64,000 nucleotides of DNA from Nocardia spumae (lineage in GTDB: Bacteria; Actinomycetota; Actinomycetes; Mycobacteriales; Mycobacteriaceae), in the NCBI RefSeq assembly GCF_020733635.1, contig NZ_JAJFZL010000001.1, forward strand, positions 6,262,001 through 6,326,000, in the 5' to 3' direction. Below the pieces are notes generated by a model. That model did no database searches. It worked only from the letters and a program-made list of their open reading frames with translations, and was not told where the DNA came from. The position numbers and the translations under genes were made by a program. Of the stretch, positions 16,843 to 28,400 are shown one piece after another. Within the stretch, counting starts at the first letter, position 1; each line of letters opens with the position of its first letter.

Positions 16843-18093
16843 TCAACCCCCGGTGACGGTCAGGTAGATCAGCAGGAGGTTCAGCGCGGTGATGATAGCG
16901 GCGATCGCCCATGCCGCCACGGTTGTCATGCGGTGATTCGCGGCCTCCCCCATCAGGATTCGATCGCCGGTGAAGCGGACCAGGGGGATCAGGGCGAAGG
17001 GGATGCCGAAGGACAGCACCACCTGGGAGGCGATCAGGGCCTGGGTGGGGTCGACTCCGGCGGCCAGGATCAGCAGGGCGGGGATGAGGGTGACCACGCG
17101 GCGGATCAGGAGGGGGATCTTGCGGCGCAGCAGGCCGTCCATGATCATCGCGCCGGCGTAGGCGCCGACCGAGGTGGACGCCAGACCGGAGGCCAGCAGG
17201 CCGACGGCGAGCAGCAGCGCCGCCCAGGGGCCCAGCGTCTCGCGCACCGCGGCGTGCGCGGATTCGATCGAGTCGATATCGCCGCGACCGCCCAGGGTGG
17301 CCGCCGCCATCAGCAACATGGCCAGATTCACCGCGCCGGCGATCACCATCGCGCAGCCGACGTCCACACGGGTGGCACGCAACAAGCGGGTGCGCCGCGG
17401 CCCCGGTTCGGTGCGGCCGTGCCGATCGCGGGTGAGAGCGGAGTGCAGGTAGATGGCGTGCGGCATGACGGTCGCACCGATCATCGCGGCGGCCAGTAGC
17501 ACGCTGTCCGCGCCGTCGAACCGCGGCACCAGACCACCCGCCACACCCGACGGTGACGGCGGGGAGATCACCACCCCGGCCAGGAAGCCGATCGCGATCA
17601 CCGCGAGCAGGCCGATGATCACCCGCTCGAACGGCTGCTGTCCGCGCCGGTTCTGCACGGCCAGCAGGCCCATCGACACCACCCCGGTGATCAGCCCACC
17701 GAGCAGCAGCGGCAACCCGAACAGCAGATGCAGTGCGATCGCCCCGCCGACGACCTCGGCGAGATCGGTGGCCATCGCGGTCAGTTCGGCCTGCACCCAG
17801 TAGGCCAGCCGCACCGGACGCCCGGACCGCTCGCGCACGATCTGCGGCAACGAGCGGCCGGTGACCACGCCCAGTTTCGCCGACAGATACTGCACCAGCG
17901 CGGCCATCACATTCGCCATCACGACCACCCACACCAGCAGATAGCCGTATCGGGCGCCGGCGCTGATGTTGGAGGCGACATTGCCTGGGTCGACATAGGC
18001 GATCGCCGCCACGAAGGCCGGGCCCAGCAACACCGCGATCGAACGCCACCGCCGACGGACGGTCTGCGGCGATTCGACCGTAATCGTGTTCAT
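16843..18093 (-). CDS. mntH: NRAMP-family divalent metal transporter (MntH-like)
   Basis: 416 aa with about eleven membrane helices. The two NRAMP signature helices are intact: helix 1 AYVDPGNVASNISAGA with DPGN, and helix 6 MIGATVMPHAIYLHSAL with MPH, the metal-coordinating residues for proton-driven Mn2+/Fe2+ uptake. Start ATG 18093 has no ribosome site but lies seven bases after a good -10 (TAAACT), so the mRNA is probably leaderless. The AT-rich upstream region could hold an MntR or IdeR site; I could not match a known box. Confidence 0.9.
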   Translation of the reverse strand: MNTITVESPQTVRRRWRSIAVLLGPAFVAAIAYVDPGNVASNISAGARYGYLLVWVVVMANVMAALVQYLSAKLGVVTGRSLPQIVRERSGRPVRLAYWVQAELTAMATDLAEVVGGAIALHLLFGLPLLLGGLITGVVSMGLLAVQNRRGQQPFERVIIGLLAVIAIGFLAGVVISPPSPSGVAGGLVPRFDGADSVLLAAAMIGATVMPHAIYLHSALTRDRHGRTEPGPRRTRLLRATRVDVGCAMVIAGAVNLAMLLMAAATLGGRGDIDSIESAHAAVRETLGPWAALLLAVGLLASGLASTSVGAYAGAMIMDGLLRRKIPLLIRRVVTLIPALLILAAGVDPTQALIASQVVLSFGIPFALIPLVRFTGDRILMGEAANHRMTTVAAWAIAAIITALNLLLIYLTVTGG

Positions 18094-18100
18094 GAAAAAT

Positions 18101-18106
18101 AGTTTA
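18101..18106 (-). promoter_or_regulatory. -10 box of mntH
   Basis: TAAACT on the minus strand ends seven bases before the mntH ATG, the spacing of a leaderless transcript. The flanking 30 bases are unusually AT-rich for this genome. Confidence 0.5.
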
Positions 18107-18149
18107 CGGGTGACCGAACTTTTTAGTGCGCCAAGGCGCCGGAAATGGC

Positions 18150-18187
18150 GAATCCGCCCCGCTCGCGAGGGCGAGCGGGGCGGATTC
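18150..18187. terminator. strong hairpin downstream of the esterase gene
   Basis: Seventeen bases (18150-18166) pair perfectly with 18171-18187 around a GAGG loop, 20 bases past the esterase stop and upstream of mntH. It is the strongest hairpin in the window and should isolate the two genes. Confidence 0.8.
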
Positions 18188-18206
18188 GATGGATCGCGGG
18201 CAGCTG

Positions 18207-19286
18207 TCAGATGCCCAGACCGCGGGCCAGCACCGGCCACGAGTCGATGAAGTCGTCGTGCCAGTAGCCCCACGAGTGAGTGCCCGAGTTACGGAAGTTG
18301 TAGGTGGCGGGGATGTTCAGCGAATCCAGCTTGGTCTGCAGGTTGTGGCTGCAGTAGTTGGTCGCGGCCTCGATGACGCCACCGACGACGAGCTGGTTAC
18401 CCAGGCCGTAGGCACCGGGCAGGGTGTAAGGGCCGTTGAGGGTGTCCCACTGGCCGGGCAGTCCGTTACCGGAGGAGATGTAGAGGTTTGCCCCACGCAA
18501 CTGGTCGGCGTTGATGACCGGATCGTTGGTCTGCCACGCCGGGTTGTTGTCGTCACCGTAGAGGTTGCGCACATCGCCGCCGCCCCAGGTGTTGACCGTC
18601 AGCTTCACCGCTTCGCGACCCACATCGGTGCTGGTCTCCGCGCAACCGGAGTAGGCGGCGACCGACTTGTACAGTCCGGGCTTGGCGATCGCGAGGTTGA
18701 GCACCGAGGTGCCGGAGGTGGACAGGCCCGCGATGGCGTTGACGCCGTTGGTGCCCAGGGCGCCGTCGATCAGCGGGGGCAGTTCCTCGGTGAAGAAGGT
18801 CTTCCACTTGTTGCGGCCCAGCGTGGGATCGTCCTGCAGCCAGTCGGTGTAGTAGCTCCACTTACCACCGATCGGCTGCACGACGTTGACGTTCTTGTCG
18901 CTGAGGAAGCCGTTGACGATATCGGTCTTCTTCTGCCAGGAGGCGTCGTCCTCACCGCCGCCGGCCCCGTTGAGCAGGTACAGCGTCGGGCGCGGCACCG
19001 AGGCGTCGGCCGGGCGCTGCACATCGACGGGGAAGGTGCGGTTCATCGCCGTGGAGTGGACATACAGCCGGATGCTGCGGTTGTCCTTGTAGGTGGCCTT
19101 CTCGATGCGTGATCCGTCGGGCGACTGCGGGTCGGCCAACAGGGACTTCGACGCGATGACCGGGTCGTCCGCCGAGGCGGAGGTTGCGCCGACTCCGGCC
19201 ACGACGCCTGTCAGAACCCCGGTGGCCGCGAGCACGGCGGCAGCCCGTAGACCACTACGCCGCAAGTGTCGACGAATCAATTTCAC
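18207..19286 (-). CDS. secreted mycolyltransferase/antigen-85-like esterase
   Basis: 359 aa. Residues ~1-39 form a signal peptide ending ATSASA. TLYLLNGAGG is the antigen-85 oxyanion region, GLSTSG carries the nucleophilic serine, and GTHSWGYWHDD near the C-terminus holds the catalytic histidine; these are hallmarks of corynebacterial and nocardial mycolyl-transferring esterases that move mycolates onto trehalose or arabinogalactan outside the membrane. GTG 19286 lies one base after GAAGG; TTG 19280 is better spaced and may be the real start. A paralogue begins at 63643. It follows the NRPS genes on the same strand. Confidence 0.8.
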   Translation of the reverse strand: MKLIRRHLRRSGLRAAAVLAATGVLTGVVAGVGATSASADDPVIASKSLLADPQSPDGSRIEKATYKDNRSIRLYVHSTAMNRTFPVDVQRPADASVPRPTLYLLNGAGGGEDDASWQKKTDIVNGFLSDKNVNVVQPIGGKWSYYTDWLQDDPTLGRNKWKTFFTEELPPLIDGALGTNGVNAIAGLSTSGTSVLNLAIAKPGLYKSVAAYSGCAETSTDVGREAVKLTVNTWGGGDVRNLYGDDNNPAWQTNDPVINADQLRGANLYISSGNGLPGQWDTLNGPYTLPGAYGLGNQLVVGGVIEAATNYCSHNLQTKLDSLNIPATYNFRNSGTHSWGYWHDDFIDSWPVLARGLGI

Positions 19287-19352
19287 ACCTTCGCTATCTG
19301 CTCGACATTCGATTTCAGCTTTACCCGGCGACTCCCGGTGAGACGCCCGGAG

Positions 19353-19374
19353 GGGTCGAGATCACGCTCGACCC
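19353..19374. terminator. hairpin after the second NRPS gene
   Basis: GGGTCGAG (19353-19360) pairs exactly with CTCGACCC (19367-19374) around six bases, about 55 bases past the NRPS stop and before the esterase start. Confidence 0.45.
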
Positions 19375-19428
19375 TACGGCCTGTCTAGTCGTCCGGCGAG
19401 ACCATTCCGTTACGTCCGCGCCGCACTA

Positions 19429-22400
19429 TCATGCCGGACCCGCCTCTCGCGCGCCGGGACCGCCCCGCCGCCCGAGCAACTTTGCCAGCCGCGGGCCCAC
19501 CTCCGACAGTCCCTCCGGCGACATCATCAGACTGTGTTCGGCTTCGACCCGATACTCGACCACGTCGCCGTCGACGTACTTGCGCCAGTCACCGACATCG
19601 GTGGCGTTGTCGGACGCGGTGAAGTAGTCGATCCGGCCGCGGAAGACCCCCGGCCGATGCTCGGTGGTCAACTCCGCGGACTGTACCGCGCTGCGGTAGA
19701 TCCGGTGCACCCGTTGCGGAGTCAGTGCGCCCATATCCGGTCCGAACGCGTCGCACAGCTGCTGCACCGCATCCTCGTTCAGATCGCGGATATCGCTGTC
19801 GCCCTCGCCGATCAGGCCCTCGGCGCCGATCCCGATCTCCGCCAGCGCCTCGCGCATGGTGCTGCGGAAATGCGCGATATCCATCTCGGCACGACTGTCG
19901 AACATGATCAGCGCTTCGACCCGCTCGCCATCGTCCTGCAACGCGGTCGCGACCGCGTGGGCCAGGACACCGCCCAGCGACCAGCCCAGGAATCGGTACG
20001 GGCCGTGCGGCTGCACCTCCCGGATCCGCTCCAGGTATCCGGCGGCCATCTCCCGCAGCGACCGCGGCAGATAGTCGTCCTCGGACAGGGCCGGAGACTG
20101 CAGGCCGAAGATCGGGCGGTCCGGGATGAACCGCGTCAAACCCGCGTAACACCAGGACAATCCGTACATCGGATGGAAGCAGAACACCGGCTCACCGGCG
20201 CCCTCGGCGCGGATCGGCAACAGGACGCCGAGTGCTTCCTCGGCTGCCGGGTCGTAGTCGTGCTCCGCGTCCAGCGCCGCATCGATCCGCGCGGCCATCG
20301 CGGCGACGGTGGCTCCCGCGAAGAACCACTGCACCCGGACATCGATGCCGGTCAGTTCCCGCAACCGGCTGATCGCCCGGGTGGCGACCAGCGAATTTCC
20401 GCCGAGATCGAAGAAATCGTCGTCCGCGCCGACCCGGCCCACCTCGAGCACCTCGGCGAAGACCTCCGCCACCGCCTGCTCGATCGCGGTGGCGGGTTCC
20501 CGATAGGGACGACCGGACAGCTTGGGCACCGGCAGTGCCTTGCGGTCGAGTTTGCCGCTGGCATTGAGCGGCAGCTCCGTGAGAACCACCAGGGTGGCCG
20601 GAATCATGTAGGAGGGCAGCGATTCCCGCGCGTGCGCGAGCAGCTCCGCCTCGTCCACCGCACCGTCCGTGGGAACGAGGTAGCCGACCAGCCGGTCGCC
20701 GGAGCCGGCCCGGACCAGCGTGACCACCGCGTGCCGCACCGCCGGATGCCCGGCCAGCACCGCCTCGATCTCCCCCAGCTCGATACGCTGACCGCGCAAT
20801 TTCACCTGGAAATCGCTGCGGCCCAGGTACTCGAGGGCGACCGCGCCGCCGGGCTGTGCGCGCCAGCGCACGATATCGCCGGTGCGATAGAGCCGTTCAC
20901 CACCCGCGTGCGCGACGAACCGTTCCGCGGTCAGCGGCGCGGCGTTGACGTAGCCGCGGGCGAGCTGCACCCCGGCCACGTACAGCTCGCCGGGCGCGCC
21001 GGGAGGGACCGGGCGCAGATGGCGATCCAGGACGTGCACCCGGGTGTTGGCCACCGGGGTACCGATCGGCACCGCGTGGTCCACCTCGCCGGAGACCGGC
21101 CAGGCCGTGACCACGGTCGCCTCGGCGGGGCCGTACCAGTTCACCAGATCGGTGCCGGTGAACGTCGCCTGGAACTGCCGCACCGTATCGGCCGTGAGCG
21201 CCTCACCGGCGGCGAAGACACGACGGAGCGACGGATACCCCTGCCCCACGGCCGGATTGGCGGCCGGATCCAGGAAGGCGTCCAGCATCGACGGCACGAA
21301 GTGCACGGTGCTGACCGACCGGTTCTCGATCAGCCGCGACAGATATCCCGGATCCCGATGCCCGTCCGGTTCGGCGATGGCGATCGCCGCACCGGTGTGC
21401 AACGGCCAGAACAGTTCCCAGGTCGAGATGTCGAAGGTGATCGGGGTCTTGTGCAACACCACATCGGCGGTGTCGTGCGGATACGTCCGCTGCGCCCAGC
21501 GGAACTGGTTCGCCATCTGACGATGGGTGATCACCACACCCTTCGGGCGTCCCGTCGAACCCGAGGTGTGGATGACATAGGCCACCGAATCCGGGTGCAC
21601 CACCGGGAAATGCACGACCGCAAGGGTTTCCGCTGCCGCGAACGGCGCCGCGATATCGATCACCGGCACCGGCGCCGCGGTCTCGAAGCCGTCACGGCCG
21701 GTGGTCAGCACACAGCTGGGCCGGGTGTTGGCGAGGACGAACTCGTTGCGGTCGGCGGGATGATCGGGATCCACCGGTACGTATCCGGCGCCGGCCCGCA
21801 GCACGGCGTAGATGCCCACCACCAGGTCGACCGAACGTCGCATCGCCACGGCCACCAGCGATTCCGGTCCGACACCGCGCCGCACCAGTTCGCGGGCCAG
21901 ATCCCGGGACCGGTAGTCCAGGTCGCGATAGGTCAGCACCGTGTCCCCGAAATACAGCGCCGGTGCCTGCGGGGTGCGGGCCAGCTGTGCGTCGAACAGC
22001 GTCAGCAGGGTGGCCTCGTCGAGCAGCTGCCGATCCTCGGTGGCATTGCGCGCGGCGAGTTCCGCCGGTTCGCCGGCGAGCAGGGCGTCGACCTCCGCGA
22101 TCCGCGCGTGCGGGGTGCGGACGAAACGTTCGATCAGGCTCCGCAACCGCCGCGCGAGCGCCTGCGCCTCCGATTCGCCGAAGACCTCGCGCAGGTATTT
22201 CAGCGAGATCCGCAGCTGATCGTCGAGTACCACCATGACCGTCACCGGGTAGTGGGTGCCCGTGACCGAGTCGACGCCATCGACCCGCATGCCGTCGATC
22301 GAACCGAGAGCGGCCAGGCCCTTCTCGTCGACCGGGAACGATTCGAACACCACGAGGGTGTCGAACAACCCCTCCACGCCGACAGCCCGCTGGATCTCGC

Positions 22401-25400
22401 TCAGGCCCAGATAGTGGAAGTCCAGCAACTCGGCCTGCTCGGCCTGCAGACGTTCCAGCAGTCCGGTCAGGGTGTCGCCGGCGGTCAGGCGAACTCGGAC
22501 CGGGATGGTGTTGAGGAACAGGCCCACCATGGTCTCGACACCGGACAGCTCCGGCGGACGACCGGAGACCGTCGCACCGAAGACGACATCGTCGCGGTCG
22601 GTGCTGCGGCCGATCAGCAGACCCCACGCCGCCTGCACCACGGTATTGACGGTCACGCCCAGCGCGGCCGCCAGCCGGGCCAGCTCCGCGGTCTCGGCGG
22701 CCGGCAGCGCGAAGTCGGCTTCCCCTGTCCCGGCGGAGATCTCACGTCCCGGAGCCGCCGGCACCAGCGGCGTCGGTTCGCTCACCCCGGCCAGGGCCCG
22801 CTGCCACCGGGTCCGGGCGGCGTCGACGTCCTGTGCGGCCAGCCAGCGCAGATAGTCGCCGTAGGAACGCACCGCCGGCAACTGCCGCGAGCGCGGGCCC
22901 AGGGCGTAGACCGTCAGCACCTCCTGCATGACCAGCGGAATGGACCAGCCGTCGACCAGGATGTGATGGCTGGTCACCAGCAGGCGGTAGTCCTCGCGAC
23001 CGGTACGGATCAAGGCGAACCGCAACAGCGGGGCCTGCCCCATCTCGAAGCGGTCGGCGTAGTCCTGTGCGCGGATCCGGTCGAGTTCGGCTGCCACCCG
23101 CTCCGGCGGCAGCTGCCCGAGGTCGATATCGCGCCACGGCACGTCCACCCGGTCCAGGACCACCTGCACCGGGTTGCCCGCACCGTCGCCGGTGAACGCG
23201 ACCCGCAAGTTGTCGTGCCGGTTCAGCACGGCCTGCGCCGCCTCGCGCAGGCGCCGCCCGTCCACCGCGCCGCTGAGCGACACCGTGAACTGCATCAGGT
23301 AGACGTCGGTGGAGGATTCGGCGAGCAGGGCGTGGAACAGCATGCCCGACTGCAGCGGGGTCACCGGCCAGATATCGGCCAGCTCCGGGTACCGCCGATG
23401 CAACCGGCCGATATCGGTCTGGTTCACATCCACCAAGCCGAAGTCGGAGACGGTGAAGCCACCCACACCCTGATGAGTGCCGTGCTCGGCGAGACCGCCC
23501 AGCGCCCGCACCCACTGCTGGGCGAATTCCTTGACCTCGTCGGCGGTGAAAACGGTGGCGGCGTAATCGAATCGGGCCAGCAGGCCGTCCTCGGCGGCGT
23601 CGACGGTGATATCCAGCAGCAGATCCCCGGCCGGGGTGTCCGGATGCGGGCGCGCGGGACGCAGATCGCGATACCGGAATGCGGTGCGGCCCTGCGCCAT
23701 CGCGGCCAGGACCGGCTCGGTCTCGGCGTTCAGATAGCGCAGCAGGCCGTATCCCACTCCGGCTTCCGGCACGGACCGGACCAGTTCCTTGATCTGCGCG
23801 ATCGCGGCACCGGCCGCGTCGGCGCCGATCAGCGCCTGCTCGACATCGATGCCGTCGAGCCCGACGACCAGCGGATAGGTCCCGGTGAAACCGCCCACGG
23901 TGCCCTCGGATTCGAGCCCGGTGGCGGTGCGGCCGTCGGTGGACAGCTGCACCACCGGACCCACGGCCTCGGCCACGATGCCGCGAGTCGACGGCTCCGC
24001 GGCCATGGCCAGCGCGGTCAGCAGCACATCCTCGATCGTCGCGTGATAGGCCTGTGCCACGGCGTCGACCGCGGCCGCACCCTCGGCGGTGAGTACCAGT
24101 GAGACCCGGCCGCGATCGGACAGGTCGGCGTCCTCGATCGGGATCTCGGCCGGCGCCTGCGCCAGATGGTCCTGCCACCAGCTCAATTGGGCGACGGTGG
24201 CATCGTCGGCGGCCAGTGCGGCGAGCATCTTGCCGACACCGACCGGACCGGCATGGTCGGCGGCGGGGGCCGAATGGCCACCGGCCCAGGCGTGTGACAG
24301 TTCGTCGACCACGATCCGCCAGGACGTGTCGTCGACGATCAGGCCGTTGGCCACCGCTACCAGACTCGTTGCGACATCGGATGATTCATCCGGATCGGTC
24401 GGGGTGATCAGTCCGAACGCGATGGCGCGCCCGGCCTCGGCATCCAGATCCGCGGACAGCGACCGCACCACGATCTCGGTGGCGTCGTCACTGGGTACGA
24501 ACCGCCGCAGCGGCACCGCGACCGGCTCCTCGGGCACCACGAGGACGTTCTCCTCGCGATCGAGACGAGCCGACAGCATCGGATGCCGTTGCAGCAGTGC
24601 GGCGATCGCGGCATCGATTCCCTCGGCATCGCTACCGGCCGGAATATCGATGGCGATCGCACGTCGTGCACAGCCGGAGGGGTCGAGCCGGAGCAATCGC
24701 AGTGCGGGCGGCAACAGCGGCATGGCACCGAACCGCTCGTCGGCCTGCACCGGTGTGACGGTCGCCAGCGCCGCCAGCGCCTCGACCGAACGCGCCGAGA
24801 AAACATCGCGCGGCAGGAAGTTCACACCGCGTTCGCGCGCCCGGGTGACCACCTGCAGCGAGACGATGCTGTCACCGCCGAGCGCGAAGAAGTCGTCGTC
24901 CAGGCCGACCCGCTCGATGCCGAGCACCGCGCCGATCACCTCGGCCACCACGCGTTCGGCGACCGTCACCGGAGCGCGATACCGCTTGACCTCCAACACC
25001 GGATCGGGCAGTGCGGCACGGTCCAGTTTGCCGTTGACGGTCAGCGGCAGCGCCTCCAGCGGCACGAACGCGGCCGGAACCATATAGGACGGCAGCGCGG
25101 CCTCGAGCGCCGACTTCACCCGCGCCACATCGAGTTCGCGGTCGGCCGACACCAGATACGCCACCAGCCGGTGCCCGTTGCGGCCGTCGGGCTTGGCGAC
25201 GACCACGGCCTGCGCCAGCTGCGGCAAACGCAGCAGGGTCGCCTCGATCTCGCCCAGTTCGATCCGGAAACCGCGGACCTTCACCTGGAAGTCGGTGCGG
25301 CCCCGATACTCCAGCTCCCCGTGGGCGTTCCAGGCCGCCAGGTCACCGGTGCGATACATCCGGGTGCCCTTGCCGAACGGATCGGCGACGAACCGGTCGG

Positions 25401-28400
25401 CGGTCAGATCCGCGCGGCCGAAGTAACCGCGCGCCAACTGCGCACCGGCCAGATACAGCTCGCCCGCGACGCCCACCGGAACCGGATGCAGCCGCGAATC
25501 CAGCACGTATACCCGGCTGTTCCACACCGGAACGCCGATCGGCACCGAGATCTCGTCCCGATCGGAGACCCGGTGATCGGTGATCGACACCGCGGCCTCG
25601 GTCGGGCCGTACAGGTTGAACAACGCCACGCCGGGATGGACCGTCGCGAACCGTCGCGCCACCGCGGCGGGCAGCGCCTCACCGATCGCCAGCACCCGTC
25701 GCAGCGAGGTCTCCCCGGCCGCCGGTCGCGAAGTCGTTCCGGACGCGGCGGATTCGGTGTCGGTCAGCAGTGCGTCGAGCATCGACGGCACCACGTGCAG
25801 GGTGGTCACCCGCTCGCGCTCGATGAGTTCGTTCAGATACGCCGGGTCCCGGTGGCCGTCGGGCGCGGCGATCACCAGGCGTCCGCCCGACACCGCGGCG
25901 GACCAGAATTCCCATACCGACAGGTCGAAGGTGGACGCCGTCTTCAGCAGTACCGCGTCGTCGGCGCCGAGGCCGAATTCCACTCGCTTCCACAGCAGTT
26001 GGTTCACGATCGCGGCATGGGACACGGCGACGCCCTTGGGGCGGCCGGTCGAACCGGAGGTGAAAATGACATAGGCGGTGTGCTGCGAGCGCAGCGGGGC
26101 GAGGCGGTCCGCGTCGGTGACGGGCGCGTCGGAGACCTCGGCGTCGTCGAGTTCGTCGATGCGCACGATCGCGGCGCTCGCGGCGGCCGAGCGCGACGCC
26201 GGCATGGAGTCCGAGCGGCCACGCCAATCACGCACCACCGCGGCGGATTCCGCGAGCTCCGCCGGACCCGACCAGGGCAGCTCACCGAGGTCGGAGGTGG
26301 TCAGCACACAGACGGGTGCCGCGGCGTCGAGAATGTAGCCGATACGTTCGGCGGGCTGATCCGGATCCAGCGGCACATACGCGCCGCCGGCCCGGGCGAC
26401 CGCGTACATCGCCACCACCAGATCCACCCCGCGCCGCAGCGCCAGACCCACCCGGTCCTCGGGACCGACACCGAGCGAGATCAGTGTCCTGGCGAGACGA
26501 TCGACGCGACGGCCGAGTTCTGCGTAGTCGATCTCGTGCCCGTCGGCGACCAGGGCCACCGCCTGCGGATTCGCGGCCACCGTGCGGGCCAGCAGATCCG
26601 GCAGCGTCGCGGCCTTGTCGATCGCCCGGTCCGGACCACGGCCGACACCGGCGAGGTGCCGACCTTCCGGAGCGGTCAGGATGTCGATATCGCCGACCGG
26701 CCGGGCCGCGTCGGCCACCACCGCGGCGAGCAGTAGTGCCAGCCGCTCGGTGATCGCGGTCGCGGTCGGAGCGTCGAAGAGGTCGGTCGCGTAGGTCAGG
26801 AAACCACCGATACCGGCCGCGCTGCCGTCCTCGTCGTAACTGTCGGACACGATCAGGTGCAGGTCGAATTGCGAGACGTCGAGATCGGCGTCGACGCCGG
26901 CGACGCTCAGACCCGGCAACTCCAATTGGGTGCGGGCCACGTTCTGGAACGACATGCCGACCTGGAAGATCGGGTGGTGAGCGGTCGACCGCGGCGGGTT
27001 GAGGATTTCGACCAGCCGCTCGAACGGAATATCGGCGTGCGCGAAGGCCTGCAGATCGGTTTCGCGCTGGCGCGCCAGCAGTTCGGTGAACGCCTCGCCG
27101 GGATCGACCCGGGTCCGGAAGACCACGGTGTTGACGAACATGCCGATCAGATCGTCGAGTTCGGCCTCACCGCGTCCGGCGACCGGACTGCCGATGGCGA
27201 TGTCGTCGCTGCCCGACAGGCGTGCCAGCAGCACCGCGAACGCGGAATGCACGACCATGAACAGGGTGGCGCCGTGTGCCCGGGCCAATTCCACCAGCCC
27301 GGCATGGATATCGGGACCGATGCGAACGTCCACCCGGGCGCCGGCCAGATTCGCCACCGGCGGACGCGGGCGATCGGTCGGCAGTTCCAGCATGTCCGGC
27401 AGTCCGGCCAGCTGCCGCTGCCAGTAGGAGATCTGCTGGGCGGCCACCGAATCGGGGTTCGTTTCGTCGCCGAGGACAGCGCGCTGCCACACCGCGAAAT
27501 CGGCGTACTGCACCGGCAGCGGGGCCCACTCCGGAGCCTGTCCCGACGTCCGGGCGGCATAGGCGGTCATCACATCGCGCACCAGCGGGCCCATCGACGA
27601 GGCGTCGGCGGCGATGTGGTGGACCACGACCGCGAGCACGTACTCGCGCCGCGAACCGGGGCCGAGATCGGTGATCTCGAGCAGCCGTACCCGCAGCGGG
27701 ACCTCACCGGTGACATCGAACGGTGTCGCGGCCAGCCGGTGGACGACCTCGGTGATCACGCTGGCCGGCGTGGATTCCGGTGTGATCCCCAAGCGGGTGT
27801 CGGCAGGTAGCACCACCTGTACCGGACCGTCGGCCGTCTCGGGATAGATCGTCCGCAGCACCTCGTGCCGCGCGATCACATCGTCGAGGGCGGCACCCAG
27901 CGCCGCCACATCCAGACTGCCGGTCAGCCGCAGCGCGAACGGCAGATTGTAGGCGGCGGAACCGGTTTCGCCGGCCCGCTCATCGGCGTGATCGAAGCGG
28001 TTCAGGAACCACATCCGCCGCTGGGCCAGCGACAGCGGCAGCACCTCGGGCCGCTCGATCGAACCGAGTTCGACGCCCCGGCGACCGTGGGTCTGTGAAT
28101 CCACACTCGCGGCGAGACCGGTCACGGTCGGCGATTCGAACAGCGCGCGCACCGGTACCCGGCTGTCGATGGCGGCGCCCAGGCGGGCCACCACCTGAGT
28201 CGCGATCAGCGAATTCCCGCCGAGTGCGAAGAAGCCGTCGTCGGCCCCGACCCGCTCGATGCCCAGTACCGCACCGAAGACCTCGGCCACGATCTCCTCG
28301 ACCGGGGTACTCGGCGCACGAAATTCGCGGGTGCCGAAGGTGGGCTCCGGCAGCGCCTTACGATCCAGCTTGCCGCTGGCGTTCAGCGGCAGCGCGTCGA

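Noticed and set aside
18091..18130. MntR/IdeR operator at the mntH promoter
   Set aside because: The AT-rich stretch has only four-base outer symmetry and does not fit the IdeR consensus.
19534..24102. 1522-codon open frame on the plus strand
   Set aside because: It is the antisense shadow of the NRPS gene, low in complexity and without any domain; long antisense frames are expected in very high-GC genes.
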